A DNA stretch of 64,000 bases from JACJWR01 sp964474045 (GTDB lineage Bacteria > Actinomycetota > Actinomycetes > S36-B12 > UBA10799). Positions 8,811 through 17,012 of the stretch are shown one piece after another. The translations under genes were made by a program, and so were the position numbers. Location: the NCBI GenBank assembly GCA_964474045.1, contig CAYYRC010000015.1, positions 1-64,000 of the forward strand, in the 5' to 3' direction. Position 1 is the stretch's first letter; every line of letters begins with the position of its first letter. The notes below the pieces were generated by a model that saw nothing but the letters and a program-made list of their open reading frames with translations, did not search any database and was not told the DNA's origin.

Positions 8811-9839
8811 ATGTGGCTTGTGACGGGTGGCGCCGGGTACATCGGTGCACATGTGGTGCGCGCGCTGCTGGCTGACGGCCAGCGGGTGACGGTCGTCGAC
8901 GACCTCAGCACCGGCTTCACCGGCCGCGTGCCGGACAAGGCGCAGCTGGAGGTGTTCAGCATCCTGGACACCGACTCGCTGACGCAGGTGATGACCGACC
9001 TCAAGGTGAGCGGCGTCGTGCATCTGGCCGCCAAGAAGGCGGCGCCGGAGTCGGTTGACCTGCCCGTGCTGTACCTGCAGGAGAACGTCGGCGGGATGAT
9101 CAGCCTGCTCCGGGCGATGGAGGCCGCAGGCGTCAAGCGCCTCGTCTACTCCTCCTCGGCGGCGGTGTACGGCGAGCCGGAGGACGACACGGTCCCGCTC
9201 ACCGAGGGCAGCCGCACCCTTCCCACCAATCCCTACGGGAGCACCAAGCTCATCGGCGAGATGATGATCAAGGACGCGGCCCCGGCGCTGGGGCTGTCCT
9301 GGGCCGCCCTGAGGTACTTCAACGTCGCCGGCTCCGGCGCCGACGAGCTGAGCGACACCTCGGCCAACAACCTCATCCCACTGGTGCTGCGGGCGCGAGC
9401 CGGCGGCCAGCCGGCACGCATCTTCGGGACCGACTACCCCACGCCGGACGGCACCTGCGTGCGCGACTACATCCATGTCGTCGACCTGGCGGACGCGCAT
9501 GTCGCCGCCTGTCGCCTGGTGTCGGGTCAGATCACGCCGGACATGGGCGCCGCCGATATCGCTGACGACCTCGCCGGCGACCGCATCGGCGTCACGCTCA
9601 ACATCGGCACCGGCACCGGTTCCAGCGTCCGCGAGGTGATCGACTCGATCGGCGGCGCGCTGGGCGAGCAGGTGCGCGTGGAAGAGGCCCCGCGGCGACC
9701 CGGCGACCCGTCGGTGGTGCAGGCCGACCCCGCGCTCGCGGCCCAGGTGCTGGGCTGGCGCTCCCGCCACGACCTGGACGACATGACGTCGTCGGCGGTC
9801 GAGGGCATGGGCTGGCTGGCTCGGCAGGGCTTCATCTGA
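8811..9839 (+). CDS. galE: UDP-glucose 4-epimerase GalE
   Basis: GalE interconverts UDP-glucose and UDP-galactose using tightly bound NAD. The 342-residue protein begins M-W-L-V-T-G-G-A-G-Y-I-G, the glycine-rich NAD loop. The catalytic Ser region is V-Y-S-S-S-A-A-V-Y-G, and the active-site pair is in N-P-Y-G-S-T-K. R-Y-F-N-V-A-G-S and the R-D-Y-I-H-V-V-D-L-A motif complete the family pattern. The ATG at 8811 has a GGGAGG ribosome site six bases upstream. A methionine eight codons earlier lacks one. Its end overlaps the convergent hydrolase gene by eight bases. Confidence 0.95.
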   Translation: MWLVTGGAGYIGAHVVRALLADGQRVTVVDDLSTGFTGRVPDKAQLEVFSILDTDSLTQVMTDLKVSGVVHLAAKKAAPESVDLPVLYLQENVGGMISLLRAMEAAGVKRLVYSSSAAVYGEPEDDTVPLTEGSRTLPTNPYGSTKLIGEMMIKDAAPALGLSWAALRYFNVAGSGADELSDTSANNLIPLVLRARAGGQPARIFGTDYPTPDGTCVRDYIHVVDLADAHVAACRLVSGQITPDMGAADIADDLAGDRIGVTLNIGTGTGSSVREVIDSIGGALGEQVRVEEAPRRPGDPSVVQADPALAAQVLGWRSRHDLDDMTSSAVEGMGWLARQGFI

Positions 9840-10899
9840 TCGCGCAGCCCGGCGGGGCCCCGCCGGGCGCAACTGTCGGTGCCCCCGTGTCCTGGACGGC
9901 GGCAGTCACTGCCCCCAGCACAGCCGGGTCCCAGGTGACGGCGGCTGTCCACGGCAGGCCAGCGTCCTGGGCCAGGTCGATCGTGTGGACGTCAGGGCGA
10001 ACCAGGCAGGCGCGTACGCTCAGCGGCTGGCCACTGATGCCCTCGGCCAGGGAGCTGGACCTGGCGACGATCGCGTCGTTGGGCCAGACCGCCGGATCGC
10101 CGCCGGCCAGGGTGTAGTACTCGCCGGCGATGAGGGTGACGGGCACTCCCACCAGGTCGGCACCCTGCGCCTCGTTCCAGCCGGCGGGCCCCTGCAGGTC
10201 TTGGGTGCTGATGGCGTTGGCCGCTCCCTGCGGACCTTCGGGGTCGCTCAGCTGGGTCTTGTAGTCCGGCAGCACCTGCAGGCACGTCGGCTCCGAACCA
10301 CACACCGACAGCGGCAGCGTCCCAGCGGCATAGTCGGCCGGGTAGGCACCCGTCCACGGCGTGCTCAGCGTCGTCAGCGACTCCACCGCCACCTCACCCT
10401 CCCTGCCGCCCGCGCCGTCCGTGCCGATCGCGGATCGGGCGAAGAGGCCGCCCATGGAGTGCCCCACGAGATCGACCGACGTCACCCCCCGGTGCTCGTG
10501 CAGATAGCTGAGGAAGGCCGCCAACTGGGCGCCGCCGGCGTCAATCCCGGCGGTGGTGTCGATGGTGACCTCACTGGGAAGTGCGGCCGGGCAGCCCGAC
10601 GACGCCCCCAGCCCCGTGGTCGAGGTCACCTGCCCGGGCCCAGCCTGCGCCGGGGCGGTGTAGACCTGCTCCCCAGCCTCCACCAAGCTGTCCCGCAGGG
10701 CAGACAGCGAGTTCCCCGCGGAAAGGCCGGACGTGCACTTCTCATCCGTGGTCGTGAAGGGCGTCTGCGTCGCCAGCCCGGATACCAGGACCACCGCATG
10801 GCCCCGCGCGGGCGCTGCCGCACCACCGGTCCCGCAGGCCGTGAGGGCCGCGAGCCCGATCAGCCCGAAGAGCCCGATGAGTTTCCCCGTCAGCGCCAC
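9832..10899 (-). CDS. Secreted lipoprotein alpha/beta-hydrolase (lipase-like)
   Basis: The N-terminus is a lipoprotein signal peptide: a hydrophobic stretch, then the lipobox L-T-A-C with the lipidated Cys at residue 22. The mature part is an alpha/beta-hydrolase with the nucleophile elbow G-H-S-M-G-G near residue 146 and an opening strand H-A-V-V-L-V-S-G-L. An Asp/His pair late in the sequence (D-V-H-T-I-D near residue 300) fits the remaining triad. It resembles secreted triacylglycerol lipases/esterases (EstA/LipA type). Four or more Cys in the mature part suggest disulfides. The GTG at 10899 is seven bases after TAGCAT, a leaderless arrangement. Confidence 0.82.
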   Translation of the reverse strand: MALTGKLIGLFGLIGLAALTACGTGGAAAPARGHAVVLVSGLATQTPFTTTDEKCTSGLSAGNSLSALRDSLVEAGEQVYTAPAQAGPGQVTSTTGLGASSGCPAALPSEVTIDTTAGIDAGGAQLAAFLSYLHEHRGVTSVDLVGHSMGGLFARSAIGTDGAGGREGEVAVESLTTLSTPWTGAYPADYAAGTLPLSVCGSEPTCLQVLPDYKTQLSDPEGPQGAANAISTQDLQGPAGWNEAQGADLVGVPVTLIAGEYYTLAGGDPAVWPNDAIVARSSSLAEGISGQPLSVRACLVRPDVHTIDLAQDAGLPWTAAVTWDPAVLGAVTAAVQDTGAPTVAPGGAPPGCAIR

Positions 10900-10906
10900 A
10901 GCTCGA

Positions 10907-10912
10907 ATGCTA
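10907..10912 (-). promoter_or_regulatory. -10 box of the lipoprotein hydrolase (leaderless)
   Basis: TAGCAT on the minus strand lies seven bases from the GTG at 10899. Confidence 0.45.
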
Positions 10913-10967
10913 GCGCCGGGACGGCCAACACTTCCCTGGCACCGCGGGATGCGGCAGGCTCCGCAGC

Positions 10968-11618
10968 GTGACGAATCAAGCGCGCGTGCAGCACCGTCGC
11001 GACGGCCTCGAGTTCACAAGGTTCGTGGCATTCATCGACGGCGGCACCGTTGTGGCGCTCACGCTGCTGGCAGTCTCGGTGCTGCCGGTCAGCCGGGGCC
11101 TATCCGACGAGGAGTGGCACCGAATCTTCCTCGGGGTCCTCGATGGCCGGAACGTGGCTTTCGTCGCCCTCGTGGTGGCGTTCGTCATCGTCGCCTCGTT
11201 CTGGCTTGACCAACACCTGCTCTACGCCCACCTGTCGGCGATCGACCGCAGCTTCATCCTGGCCAACCTCGTGTACCTCTTCCTCATCACGCTCAGCCCC
11301 GCCATCGCGGTGACGCTGGCCGAGCATCGACGCGACGTGTACGGCGGACTGTTCGTCGTCGTCTGGCTCGTCCTGCTGAGCGCGGTGTCGCTGGGGCTGC
11401 CCTGGCTGGCGACGCGTCAGGATCTGCTCGCACATCCCGAGGCTCGTCCGCCGTTCCTGCGCAACCAGCTCCGCATCAGCGCGGTGCGCGCCCTCGTGCT
11501 CGTTCTGACCGTCGTCGCCGTGCGCTACTACCCGCCATGGATTTCGTTCTTCGTGCTGATCCCCAGCCTGCTCGGGCTGGAGTACTGGCGCAACCGCATG
11601 ACCTGGGCACCCGTGTGA
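10968..11618 (+). CDS. TMEM175/DUF1211-type membrane protein
   Basis: The 216-residue integral membrane protein has about six hydrophobic segments. The first contains R-F-V-A-F-I-D-G-G-T-V-V-A-L-T-L-L. This matches the DUF1211/TMEM175 signature, in which an Arg and an F-S-D motif begin helix 1 of the potassium-channel fold. Here F-S-D is F-I-D, so the conserved Ser is missing. Family members conduct potassium, but that is not certain for divergent bacterial copies. The stop overlaps the start of the following MFS gene by four bases (GTGA), so the two are co-translated. Confidence 0.7.
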   Translation: MTNQARVQHRRDGLEFTRFVAFIDGGTVVALTLLAVSVLPVSRGLSDEEWHRIFLGVLDGRNVAFVALVVAFVIVASFWLDQHLLYAHLSAIDRSFILANLVYLFLITLSPAIAVTLAEHRRDVYGGLFVVVWLVLLSAVSLGLPWLATRQDLLAHPEARPPFLRNQLRISAVRALVLVLTVVAVRYYPPWISFFVLIPSLLGLEYWRNRMTWAPV

Positions 11619-12907
11619 GCGCCATGCCGCGATCGTTCCAGGCCTTCCTGGGGGCCACCTTCCTGTCGCAGCTGGGTAACGCCGCGGCCCTGCTCGCCGC
11701 CACGATCGTGTCGAGCGACGCCGGTCGTGCGACCGCCGACTCGGCGACCTTCACGGCCCTCATGCTGGCCGTCAACTTCGGCACCGCGACCGTCGCCACT
11801 CCCTACACCGCGGCGATCGCCGCGAGGGTGGGCCCGCGGCGCCTCTATGCCTATACCCAGGCGCTGGGTGCGCTGCTGTACGCCGTGGTTGCGGCGGGGC
11901 TGGTCGCCGGGGTCCCGGGCTATCCGCTGCTGCTGGCCACGGCGCCGCTGCTTGGCTTGCTCGGCGGCTGGTCCCATGTGGTGGCGCCGTTGGCGCTGCG
12001 CGCGTACTCCGGCAACGAGGACCTGGCGGCTGCTGAGTCGCAGTCGTCGATAGCGACCGGCTTCGCCTGGGTCATCGGAGGCCTGGCCGGTGCGGCGCTG
12101 GTCACCCAGGTCGGCCCGCCGACGGCCTTCGTGGCCGACTTCGCGCTCACCGTCCCGCTGGTACTGGTCGTCCTGCTGGTCGAACCGGGGGCGGCGATCG
12201 GGGCCGTGCGGAGCTCGCCGCGGCCCTGGCGGGACCTGCTCGGCCGGCTCCGGCACAACCCGGCGGTGTCACGATCCGCAGTCATCGGCCTCGCCTCGGC
12301 CATCTTCATCTCACCCTTCGCCTCGATGGTCGTGCCGATAGCGAGGGACCTGCAGCACACGCTGGCCATCCACGCCGGCCTCATCCTGGCCTGCATCGCT
12401 GTCGGCGAGATGCTCTCGCCAGCCGCCGTCAGGTCGATGAGCCGGGTGGGCAGCCGCGTCAGCCCGACGTGGGTGGCCTACACCATCGCCGGCCTCGTCC
12501 TGATCGTGATCGGCCTCACGGTGCTGGCATTCGACGGCGGCCCGGAACTGGTCGCTGTGGCCGCGTTCGGCATCGTCTACGGAGCGGTCAACTACGGCGG
12601 CTCGTCGTTCCTGATCCGCGATGCTGCGGCCGAGTCCGACGACGCCAACCGGCAGGCGGACCTGGCGGCCTTCTTCCTTGCCGTCGGCATCGGCGTACCC
12701 ATCGGCACCCTGCTCTGGGGCCAGATCGTGCATCTGCTCTCAGCGGCTCACGTGCTGATGTTCGCCGGGCTGGGCATGGTGGCCTTCGTGGGCGCGCTGG
12801 GGGTCCTACGGTCGGAGTACCGCCACCACCATCACGGCAACGACGTGCCGGAACACGGCACCGGAGTGCCCGGACCGCACGGCATCCTGCGCCGCCTGGG
12901 CATCTGA
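11615..12907 (+). CDS. MFS transporter
   Basis: This 430-residue carrier has about twelve hydrophobic helices. R-V-G-P-R-R-L-Y-A in loop 2-3 corresponds to motif A of the major facilitator superfamily. A His-rich tail (Y-R-H-H-H-H-G-N) may bind metal or may be incidental. The substrate cannot be inferred. The GTG at 11615 overlaps the preceding TGA in a GTGA junction, and an ATG three codons later (11624) is the alternative start. Longer in-frame starts lie inside the TMEM175 gene. Confidence 0.8.
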   Translation: MSAMPRSFQAFLGATFLSQLGNAAALLAATIVSSDAGRATADSATFTALMLAVNFGTATVATPYTAAIAARVGPRRLYAYTQALGALLYAVVAAGLVAGVPGYPLLLATAPLLGLLGGWSHVVAPLALRAYSGNEDLAAAESQSSIATGFAWVIGGLAGAALVTQVGPPTAFVADFALTVPLVLVVLLVEPGAAIGAVRSSPRPWRDLLGRLRHNPAVSRSAVIGLASAIFISPFASMVVPIARDLQHTLAIHAGLILACIAVGEMLSPAAVRSMSRVGSRVSPTWVAYTIAGLVLIVIGLTVLAFDGGPELVAVAAFGIVYGAVNYGGSSFLIRDAAAESDDANRQADLAAFFLAVGIGVPIGTLLWGQIVHLLSAAHVLMFAGLGMVAFVGALGVLRSEYRHHHHGNDVPEHGTGVPGPHGILRRLGI

Positions 12908-12921
12908 CCCGGACGGCAGCC

Positions 12922-14253
12922 TCAGCCCTGCTCGCGGCCCATCCCCCGGTAGGTCCAGCCAGCCTCACGCCAGAGCGGCCCCGGCAGCACGTTGCGCCCG
13001 TCCAGAATCTGCTGCCGGGCGACCAGTCCCGCAGTCAGCGCCGGGTCGAGGTCCCGGTACTGCTGCCACTCGGTCAGCAGCAGCACGACCTCGGCGCCGG
13101 CGAGCGCGCGGGCGAGGTCCGGCTCGTAGGCCAGTGCAGGGAATCGCCGCTCGGCGTTGGCCAGCGCCTTCGGGTCGTGCACCACCACCGATCCGCCTTC
13201 ATTGTGAATCCGGGCGGCGATGTCCAGCGCCGGGGAGTCCCGGACGTCGTCGGAGTCCGGTTTGAAGGCCGCCCCCAGCACGCACACACGGACCCCTCGG
13301 AACGTACCGCCGGCGAGCTCGCGGGCGGTGGTCACGGCGCGATCGCGCCGCCGCGAGTTGATGGCATCCACCTCGCGCAGGAAAGTAAGAGCCTGGTCCA
13401 CCCCCAGTTCGCCGGCCCGGGCCGAGAAGGCGCGGATGTCCTTCGGCAGACAACCCCCGCCGAACCCCACCCCTGCGCCCAGGAATCTGCGGCCGATCCG
13501 ATCGTCGTGGCCGATGGCGTCGGCGAGCATCAGCACGTCGCCGCCCGCGGCCTCGCACACCTCGGCCATCGCGTTGATGAACGAGATCTTGGTCGCCAGG
13601 AAGGCGTTCGCCGCCACCTTCACCAGTTCCGCGGTCACCCTGTCGGTGGCGAGGTAGGGGATTCCTTCGGCCAGCAGGGCGGCGTAGACCTCGCGCATGG
13701 CAGCATCCGCACGCTCACCGGCGGCGCCCGGCGGCAGCCCGACGACGATCCGGTCCGGGTGCAGCGTGTCGCGCACCGCGAAGCCCTCGCGCAGGAACTC
13801 CGGGTTCCAGACCAGCACCGGCGCCGGACCCTCGCCGCCGGCCCAGACCTCGGCGATGCGGCGCTCGATCTGCTCCGACGTGCCCACCGGGACCGTGGAC
13901 TTGCCGGCCACGACGCTGCCTGGGCGCAGGTGCGGGATTAGAGCCTCGACCGCGCTATTGACGTGCGTGAGGTCCGCGGCGTGGCTGCCCTGCTGCTGCG
14001 GCGTGCCCACGCACAGGAAATGCAGGTCGGCCGACGCCACAGCCGAATAGTCGGTCGTCCAGCGCAGACCCTCGCCGCCCACCTCGGCCAGCAGCTCGTC
14101 AAAGCCGGGTTCGTAGAACGGCGCCCGACCCGCGGTGAGCGCCGCGACGCGGTTGGCGTCCACGTCGACGGCGACCACATCGAAACCGAGCTTCGCCATG
14201 GCCGCCGCATGGACGGCACCCAGGTAGCCGGCTCCGATCACGGACACCTTCAT
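12922..14253 (-). CDS. UDP-glucose 6-dehydrogenase
   Basis: The enzyme oxidises UDP-glucose to UDP-glucuronate in two NAD-dependent steps. The 443-residue protein opens with the NAD-binding motif V-I-G-A-G-Y-L-G. It has K-S-T-V-P-V-G-T in the first domain, E-F-L-R-E-G, and the catalytic Cys in G-F-G-G-G-C-L-P-K-D. The second Rossmann domain carries G-A-A-F-K-P-D-S-D-D-V-R-D-S-P-A. An AGGAG ribosome site lies six bases before the ATG at 14253. It lies 77 bases downstream of regX3 on the same strand, so phosphate-responsive read-through is possible. Together with galU it completes a route to glucuronate-containing polymers. Confidence 0.95.
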   Translation of the reverse strand: MKVSVIGAGYLGAVHAAAMAKLGFDVVAVDVDANRVAALTAGRAPFYEPGFDELLAEVGGEGLRWTTDYSAVASADLHFLCVGTPQQQGSHAADLTHVNSAVEALIPHLRPGSVVAGKSTVPVGTSEQIERRIAEVWAGGEGPAPVLVWNPEFLREGFAVRDTLHPDRIVVGLPPGAAGERADAAMREVYAALLAEGIPYLATDRVTAELVKVAANAFLATKISFINAMAEVCEAAGGDVLMLADAIGHDDRIGRRFLGAGVGFGGGCLPKDIRAFSARAGELGVDQALTFLREVDAINSRRRDRAVTTARELAGGTFRGVRVCVLGAAFKPDSDDVRDSPALDIAARIHNEGGSVVVHDPKALANAERRFPALAYEPDLARALAGAEVVLLLTEWQQYRDLDPALTAGLVARQQILDGRNVLPGPLWREAGWTYRGMGREQG

Positions 14254-14330
14254 GCGCGCTCCTAACCGATGTCGGGGGTCCGGCTCTCGCAGGGTCCGGC
14301 CAGCGTATCCGGTCGCGGTGCGGCGGCCGA

Positions 14331-15014
14331 TCAGGCTCGGAACTTGTAGCCCAGCCCGCGAACCGTCAGCAGGTACTCCGGAGCGCTGGGGTTTCGCTCG
14401 ATCTTGGAGCGCAGCCGCTTGATGTGCACATCCAGGGTCTTGGTGTCGCCGACGTAGTCGCTGCCCCAGACGCGGTCGATGAGCTGGGCTCGCGTCATCA
14501 CCCGGCCGGCGTTTCGGACGAGCTGCTCCAGCAGGTCGAACTCCTTCAACGGCAGCCGGACCTCGGCCCCGGAGATCTCGACTACATGCCGATCGGTGTC
14601 GATGCGCACCGGGCCCGCCGCCACCACCTGTTCCGGCGGCTCGCCGTTGTTCGGGGTGCGGCGGCGCATCACCGCGCGGATCCTGGCCAGGAGCTCGGGT
14701 TTGGAGAACGGCTTGGTCACGTAGTCGTCGGCGCCGAGTTCCAGCCCGACGACCTTGTCGAGCTCCGTGTCCTTGGCGCTGACCATGATGATCGGCACCC
14801 CGGAGATGCCCCTTATCTGTCGGCACACCTCGGTGCCGGGAACCTCCGGGAGCATCACGTCGAGCAGGACCAGGTCTGGGTTCCACGACCCGAACAGCTG
14901 CAGACCCTCGGGCCCGGTCGCTGCGACCTGGACCTCGAAACCCTCTTTGCCCAGCATGTAGCTCAAGGCCTCCGAGAACGACTCCTCGTCCTCGACCACC
15001 AGGATCCGGGTCAC
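14331..15014 (-). CDS. regX3: Two-component response regulator RegX3 (OmpR/PhoB type)
   Basis: The 227-residue regulator has a receiver domain with acidic pocket E8-D9, phospho-acceptor D52 and switch K101. A winged-helix DNA-binding domain follows, with V-R-L-P-L-K-E-F-D-L-L and a terminal R-G-L-G-Y-K-F. It lies directly after a SenX3-like kinase and opposite phoU, as in the mycobacterial phosphate-starvation system senX3-regX3. It is therefore expected to control phosphate-uptake genes. The GTG at 15014 has a GAGGAG site upstream. Only 24 bases separate it from senX3. Confidence 0.93.
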   Translation of the reverse strand: MTRILVVEDEESFSEALSYMLGKEGFEVQVAATGPEGLQLFGSWNPDLVLLDVMLPEVPGTEVCRQIRGISGVPIIMVSAKDTELDKVVGLELGADDYVTKPFSKPELLARIRAVMRRRTPNNGEPPEQVVAAGPVRIDTDRHVVEISGAEVRLPLKEFDLLEQLVRNAGRVMTRAQLIDRVWGSDYVGDTKTLDVHIKRLRSKIERNPSAPEYLLTVRGLGYKFRA

Positions 15015-15038
15015 AACTCCTCCTCGTAGCTCGCGTTA

Positions 15039-16229
15039 TCAGGCATCCGGACCCTCGTTGAGATGGACCGCATCCAAGGGCGTCCCGTCCTCGGCCGTCG
15101 GGCGGTAGGCGGGCAGCCGAAGGGTGAAGGTGCTGCCCTCGCCCTCCACCGACCACACGGTGACATCCCCACCGTGGTTGATGCAGACGTGCTTCACGAT
15201 CGCGAGCCCGAGCCCGGTGCCGCCGGTGATGCGCGAGCGCGCCCGATCGACGCGGTAGAAGCGCTCGAAGATGCGCTCGAGCTCCTTCTGCCCGATGCCC
15301 AGGCCCTGGTCGCTGACTGAGATGTTGACGATCCCGTCGCGGTCGGCCACTCCCACCGCCACCCGCGTCCGGGGCTTGGAGTAAGAGACTGCATTCGCCA
15401 GCAGGTTGCGCAGGGCCGTGATCAGCTGATCCTCGACGCCGAAGATGTACAGCCCGCTCTCGCCGCCGGAGACCAGCTCGATCTCCTCGCTGCGGGCCAT
15501 CATGCCCACCGCGTCGAGCGCCTCCGCCACCATGAAGTCCACGCTGACCGGCCGGGCGCTGTCGAGCGGCTGGTCCCCCTGCAGCCGGCTCAGGTCGATG
15601 AGGTCCGCGACCAGGTTGGTCAGCCGCGAGCACTCCATGCGCATCCGGTCGGCGAAGCGCAGCACCTCGACCGGCTCGTCCGCGGCCTCCGACACCGCCT
15701 CGGCGAGGAGCGACAGCGCCCCGATCGGAGTCTTGAGCTCATGTGACACATTCGCCACGAAGTCGCGGCGAACCGTGTCGACGCGCCGCGCGCCGGACAG
15801 GTCCTCCACCAGCAAGAGCACGGTTCCGTCGCCGAGCGGTGCGGCGCGCACCCGCAGCTCGAGGGTGCCCTTGGCCAGGGAGGGTCGGCGGATGTCCACG
15901 TCGTACTCGCGGGTGATGCCGTCGCGATGCACCTCGCCGACCATCGAGCGCATCTCGACACTGGACAGCCGGTCGGACACAATCAAGCCGAGGCTCACAG
16001 CCCGGGCGGATGCGCGTGCGACGATGCCGGAGGCGCCCTCGACCAGGATCGAGGCCCCGGGCAGCACGCCCAGCAGCTGTCCGATCGGCAGGAACTCCCC
16101 CTCCGCCGAGATGTCGGTGAGCTCTGCCCGCGCCCGGCGCAGCCGGACCGCCTGCCACCAGTAGAGCGTCGCCAAGACCCCGACGAGCACACCGAGGGCC
16201 GCCACGGCGACCACGAGCACGGCGTCCAC
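15039..16229 (-). CDS. senX3: Sensor histidine kinase SenX3
   Basis: This 396-residue kinase has one N-terminal membrane helix (about residues 3-25), a PAS-like region (about 45-150), then a HisKA domain whose phosphorylated His is in N-V-S-H-E-L-K-T-P (H163). The ATPase domain has the N box R-N-L-L-A-N-A-V (N279), D-Q-G-L-G-I-G and G-G-T-G-L-G-L-A. There is no large extracellular sensor loop, as in mycobacterial SenX3, which responds to phosphate through PhoU and the Pst transporter. I start at the GTG at 16229, which is six bases after a TATCCT -10 box. A GTG two codons earlier directly abuts that box and would leave no leader spacing. Confidence 0.92.
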   Translation of the reverse strand: MDAVLVVAVAALGVLVGVLATLYWWQAVRLRRARAELTDISAEGEFLPIGQLLGVLPGASILVEGASGIVARASARAVSLGLIVSDRLSSVEMRSMVGEVHRDGITREYDVDIRRPSLAKGTLELRVRAAPLGDGTVLLLVEDLSGARRVDTVRRDFVANVSHELKTPIGALSLLAEAVSEAADEPVEVLRFADRMRMECSRLTNLVADLIDLSRLQGDQPLDSARPVSVDFMVAEALDAVGMMARSEEIELVSGGESGLYIFGVEDQLITALRNLLANAVSYSKPRTRVAVGVADRDGIVNISVSDQGLGIGQKELERIFERFYRVDRARSRITGGTGLGLAIVKHVCINHGGDVTVWSVEGEGSTFTLRLPAYRPTAEDGTPLDAVHLNEGPDA

Positions 16230-16235
16230 GCGCAC

Positions 16236-16241
16236 AGGATA
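16236..16241 (-). promoter_or_regulatory. -10 box of senX3-regX3 (leaderless)
   Basis: TATCCT on the minus strand lies six bases from the GTG at 16229. The divergent phoU has an identical box. Confidence 0.55.
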
Positions 16242-16339
16242 GGCGCTCGGCCCCGTCCGGCGCGGACAAGAGCGGGCAAGTGCGGGCCGGTGCGGTGCGC
16301 CAGCGGCGAACAGCCCTGACCAGCAGGCGCCGGTGGGCC

Positions 16340-16345
16340 TATCCT
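16340..16345 (+). promoter_or_regulatory. -10 box of phoU (leaderless)
   Basis: TATCCT lies seven bases upstream of the phoU GTG. The roughly 100 bases between this and the opposing senX3 box would hold any shared RegX3 operator. I could not pick out a convincing direct repeat there. Confidence 0.5.
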
Positions 16346-16352
16346 TGAGCCT

Positions 16353-17012
16353 GTGCGGGAGGCCTATCGCGAGTCAGTGCAGGAGATCGACACCCTGCTG
16401 ATCGAGATGACGCGCCTGGTCGGGCGCGCTATGAGCCGTGCCACGCAGGCGCTGCTGGACGCCGACCTGGACGCCGCCGAGCAGGTCATCTCCGAAGACG
16501 TCCGGCTGGACGAGATCAACACCCAGATCGACGAGCGCGCCACCCAGATCGTGGCGCTGCAGCAGCCAGTGGCAGGCGAGCTGCGGCGGCTGCTGTCGGC
16601 GCTTCGCATCGCGTCGTCGCTGGAGCGGATGGGCGACCTGGCAACGCATCTGGCCAAGACGACCCGGCTGCGCTATCCGAACACCGTGGTCCCGGTTGAG
16701 CTGCGCGGCGTCATCTCGGACATGGGCGCGGTCGCCCAGCGGATCGTCCATCAAACCGGCGCGGCGATGGCCTCGCACAGCATCGAGCAGGCCGAGCGCG
16801 CCGTCAGCACCGACGAGGACATGGACCGGCTGCACCGGGAGATGTTCAACATCATGCTGTCGCCGGCCTGGACCCATGGCGTCGAGGCAGCCATCGACCT
16901 GACCCTGGTGTCGCGGTTCTACGAGCGTTTCGCCGATCACGCCGTGACGATCAACAAGCGGATCGTCCACATCGTCACCGGCGAGCCCTACGAGCGGACG
17001 AGCAGCCAGTGA
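16353..17012 (+). CDS. phoU: Phosphate signalling protein PhoU
   Basis: PhoU links the phosphate transporter to the sensor kinase and damps signalling when phosphate is plentiful. The 219-residue protein is all-helical and consists of two repeats of the PhoU three-helix unit. The metal-binding signature of each repeat is visible as E-D-V-R-L-D-E-I-N and D-E-D-M-D-R-L-H-R-E. It is divergent from senX3-regX3 and overlaps mshA by four bases (GTGA). Confidence 0.94.
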   Translation: MREAYRESVQEIDTLLIEMTRLVGRAMSRATQALLDADLDAAEQVISEDVRLDEINTQIDERATQIVALQQPVAGELRRLLSALRIASSLERMGDLATHLAKTTRLRYPNTVVPVELRGVISDMGAVAQRIVHQTGAAMASHSIEQAERAVSTDEDMDRLHREMFNIMLSPAWTHGVEAAIDLTLVSRFYERFADHAVTINKRIVHIVTGEPYERTSSQ

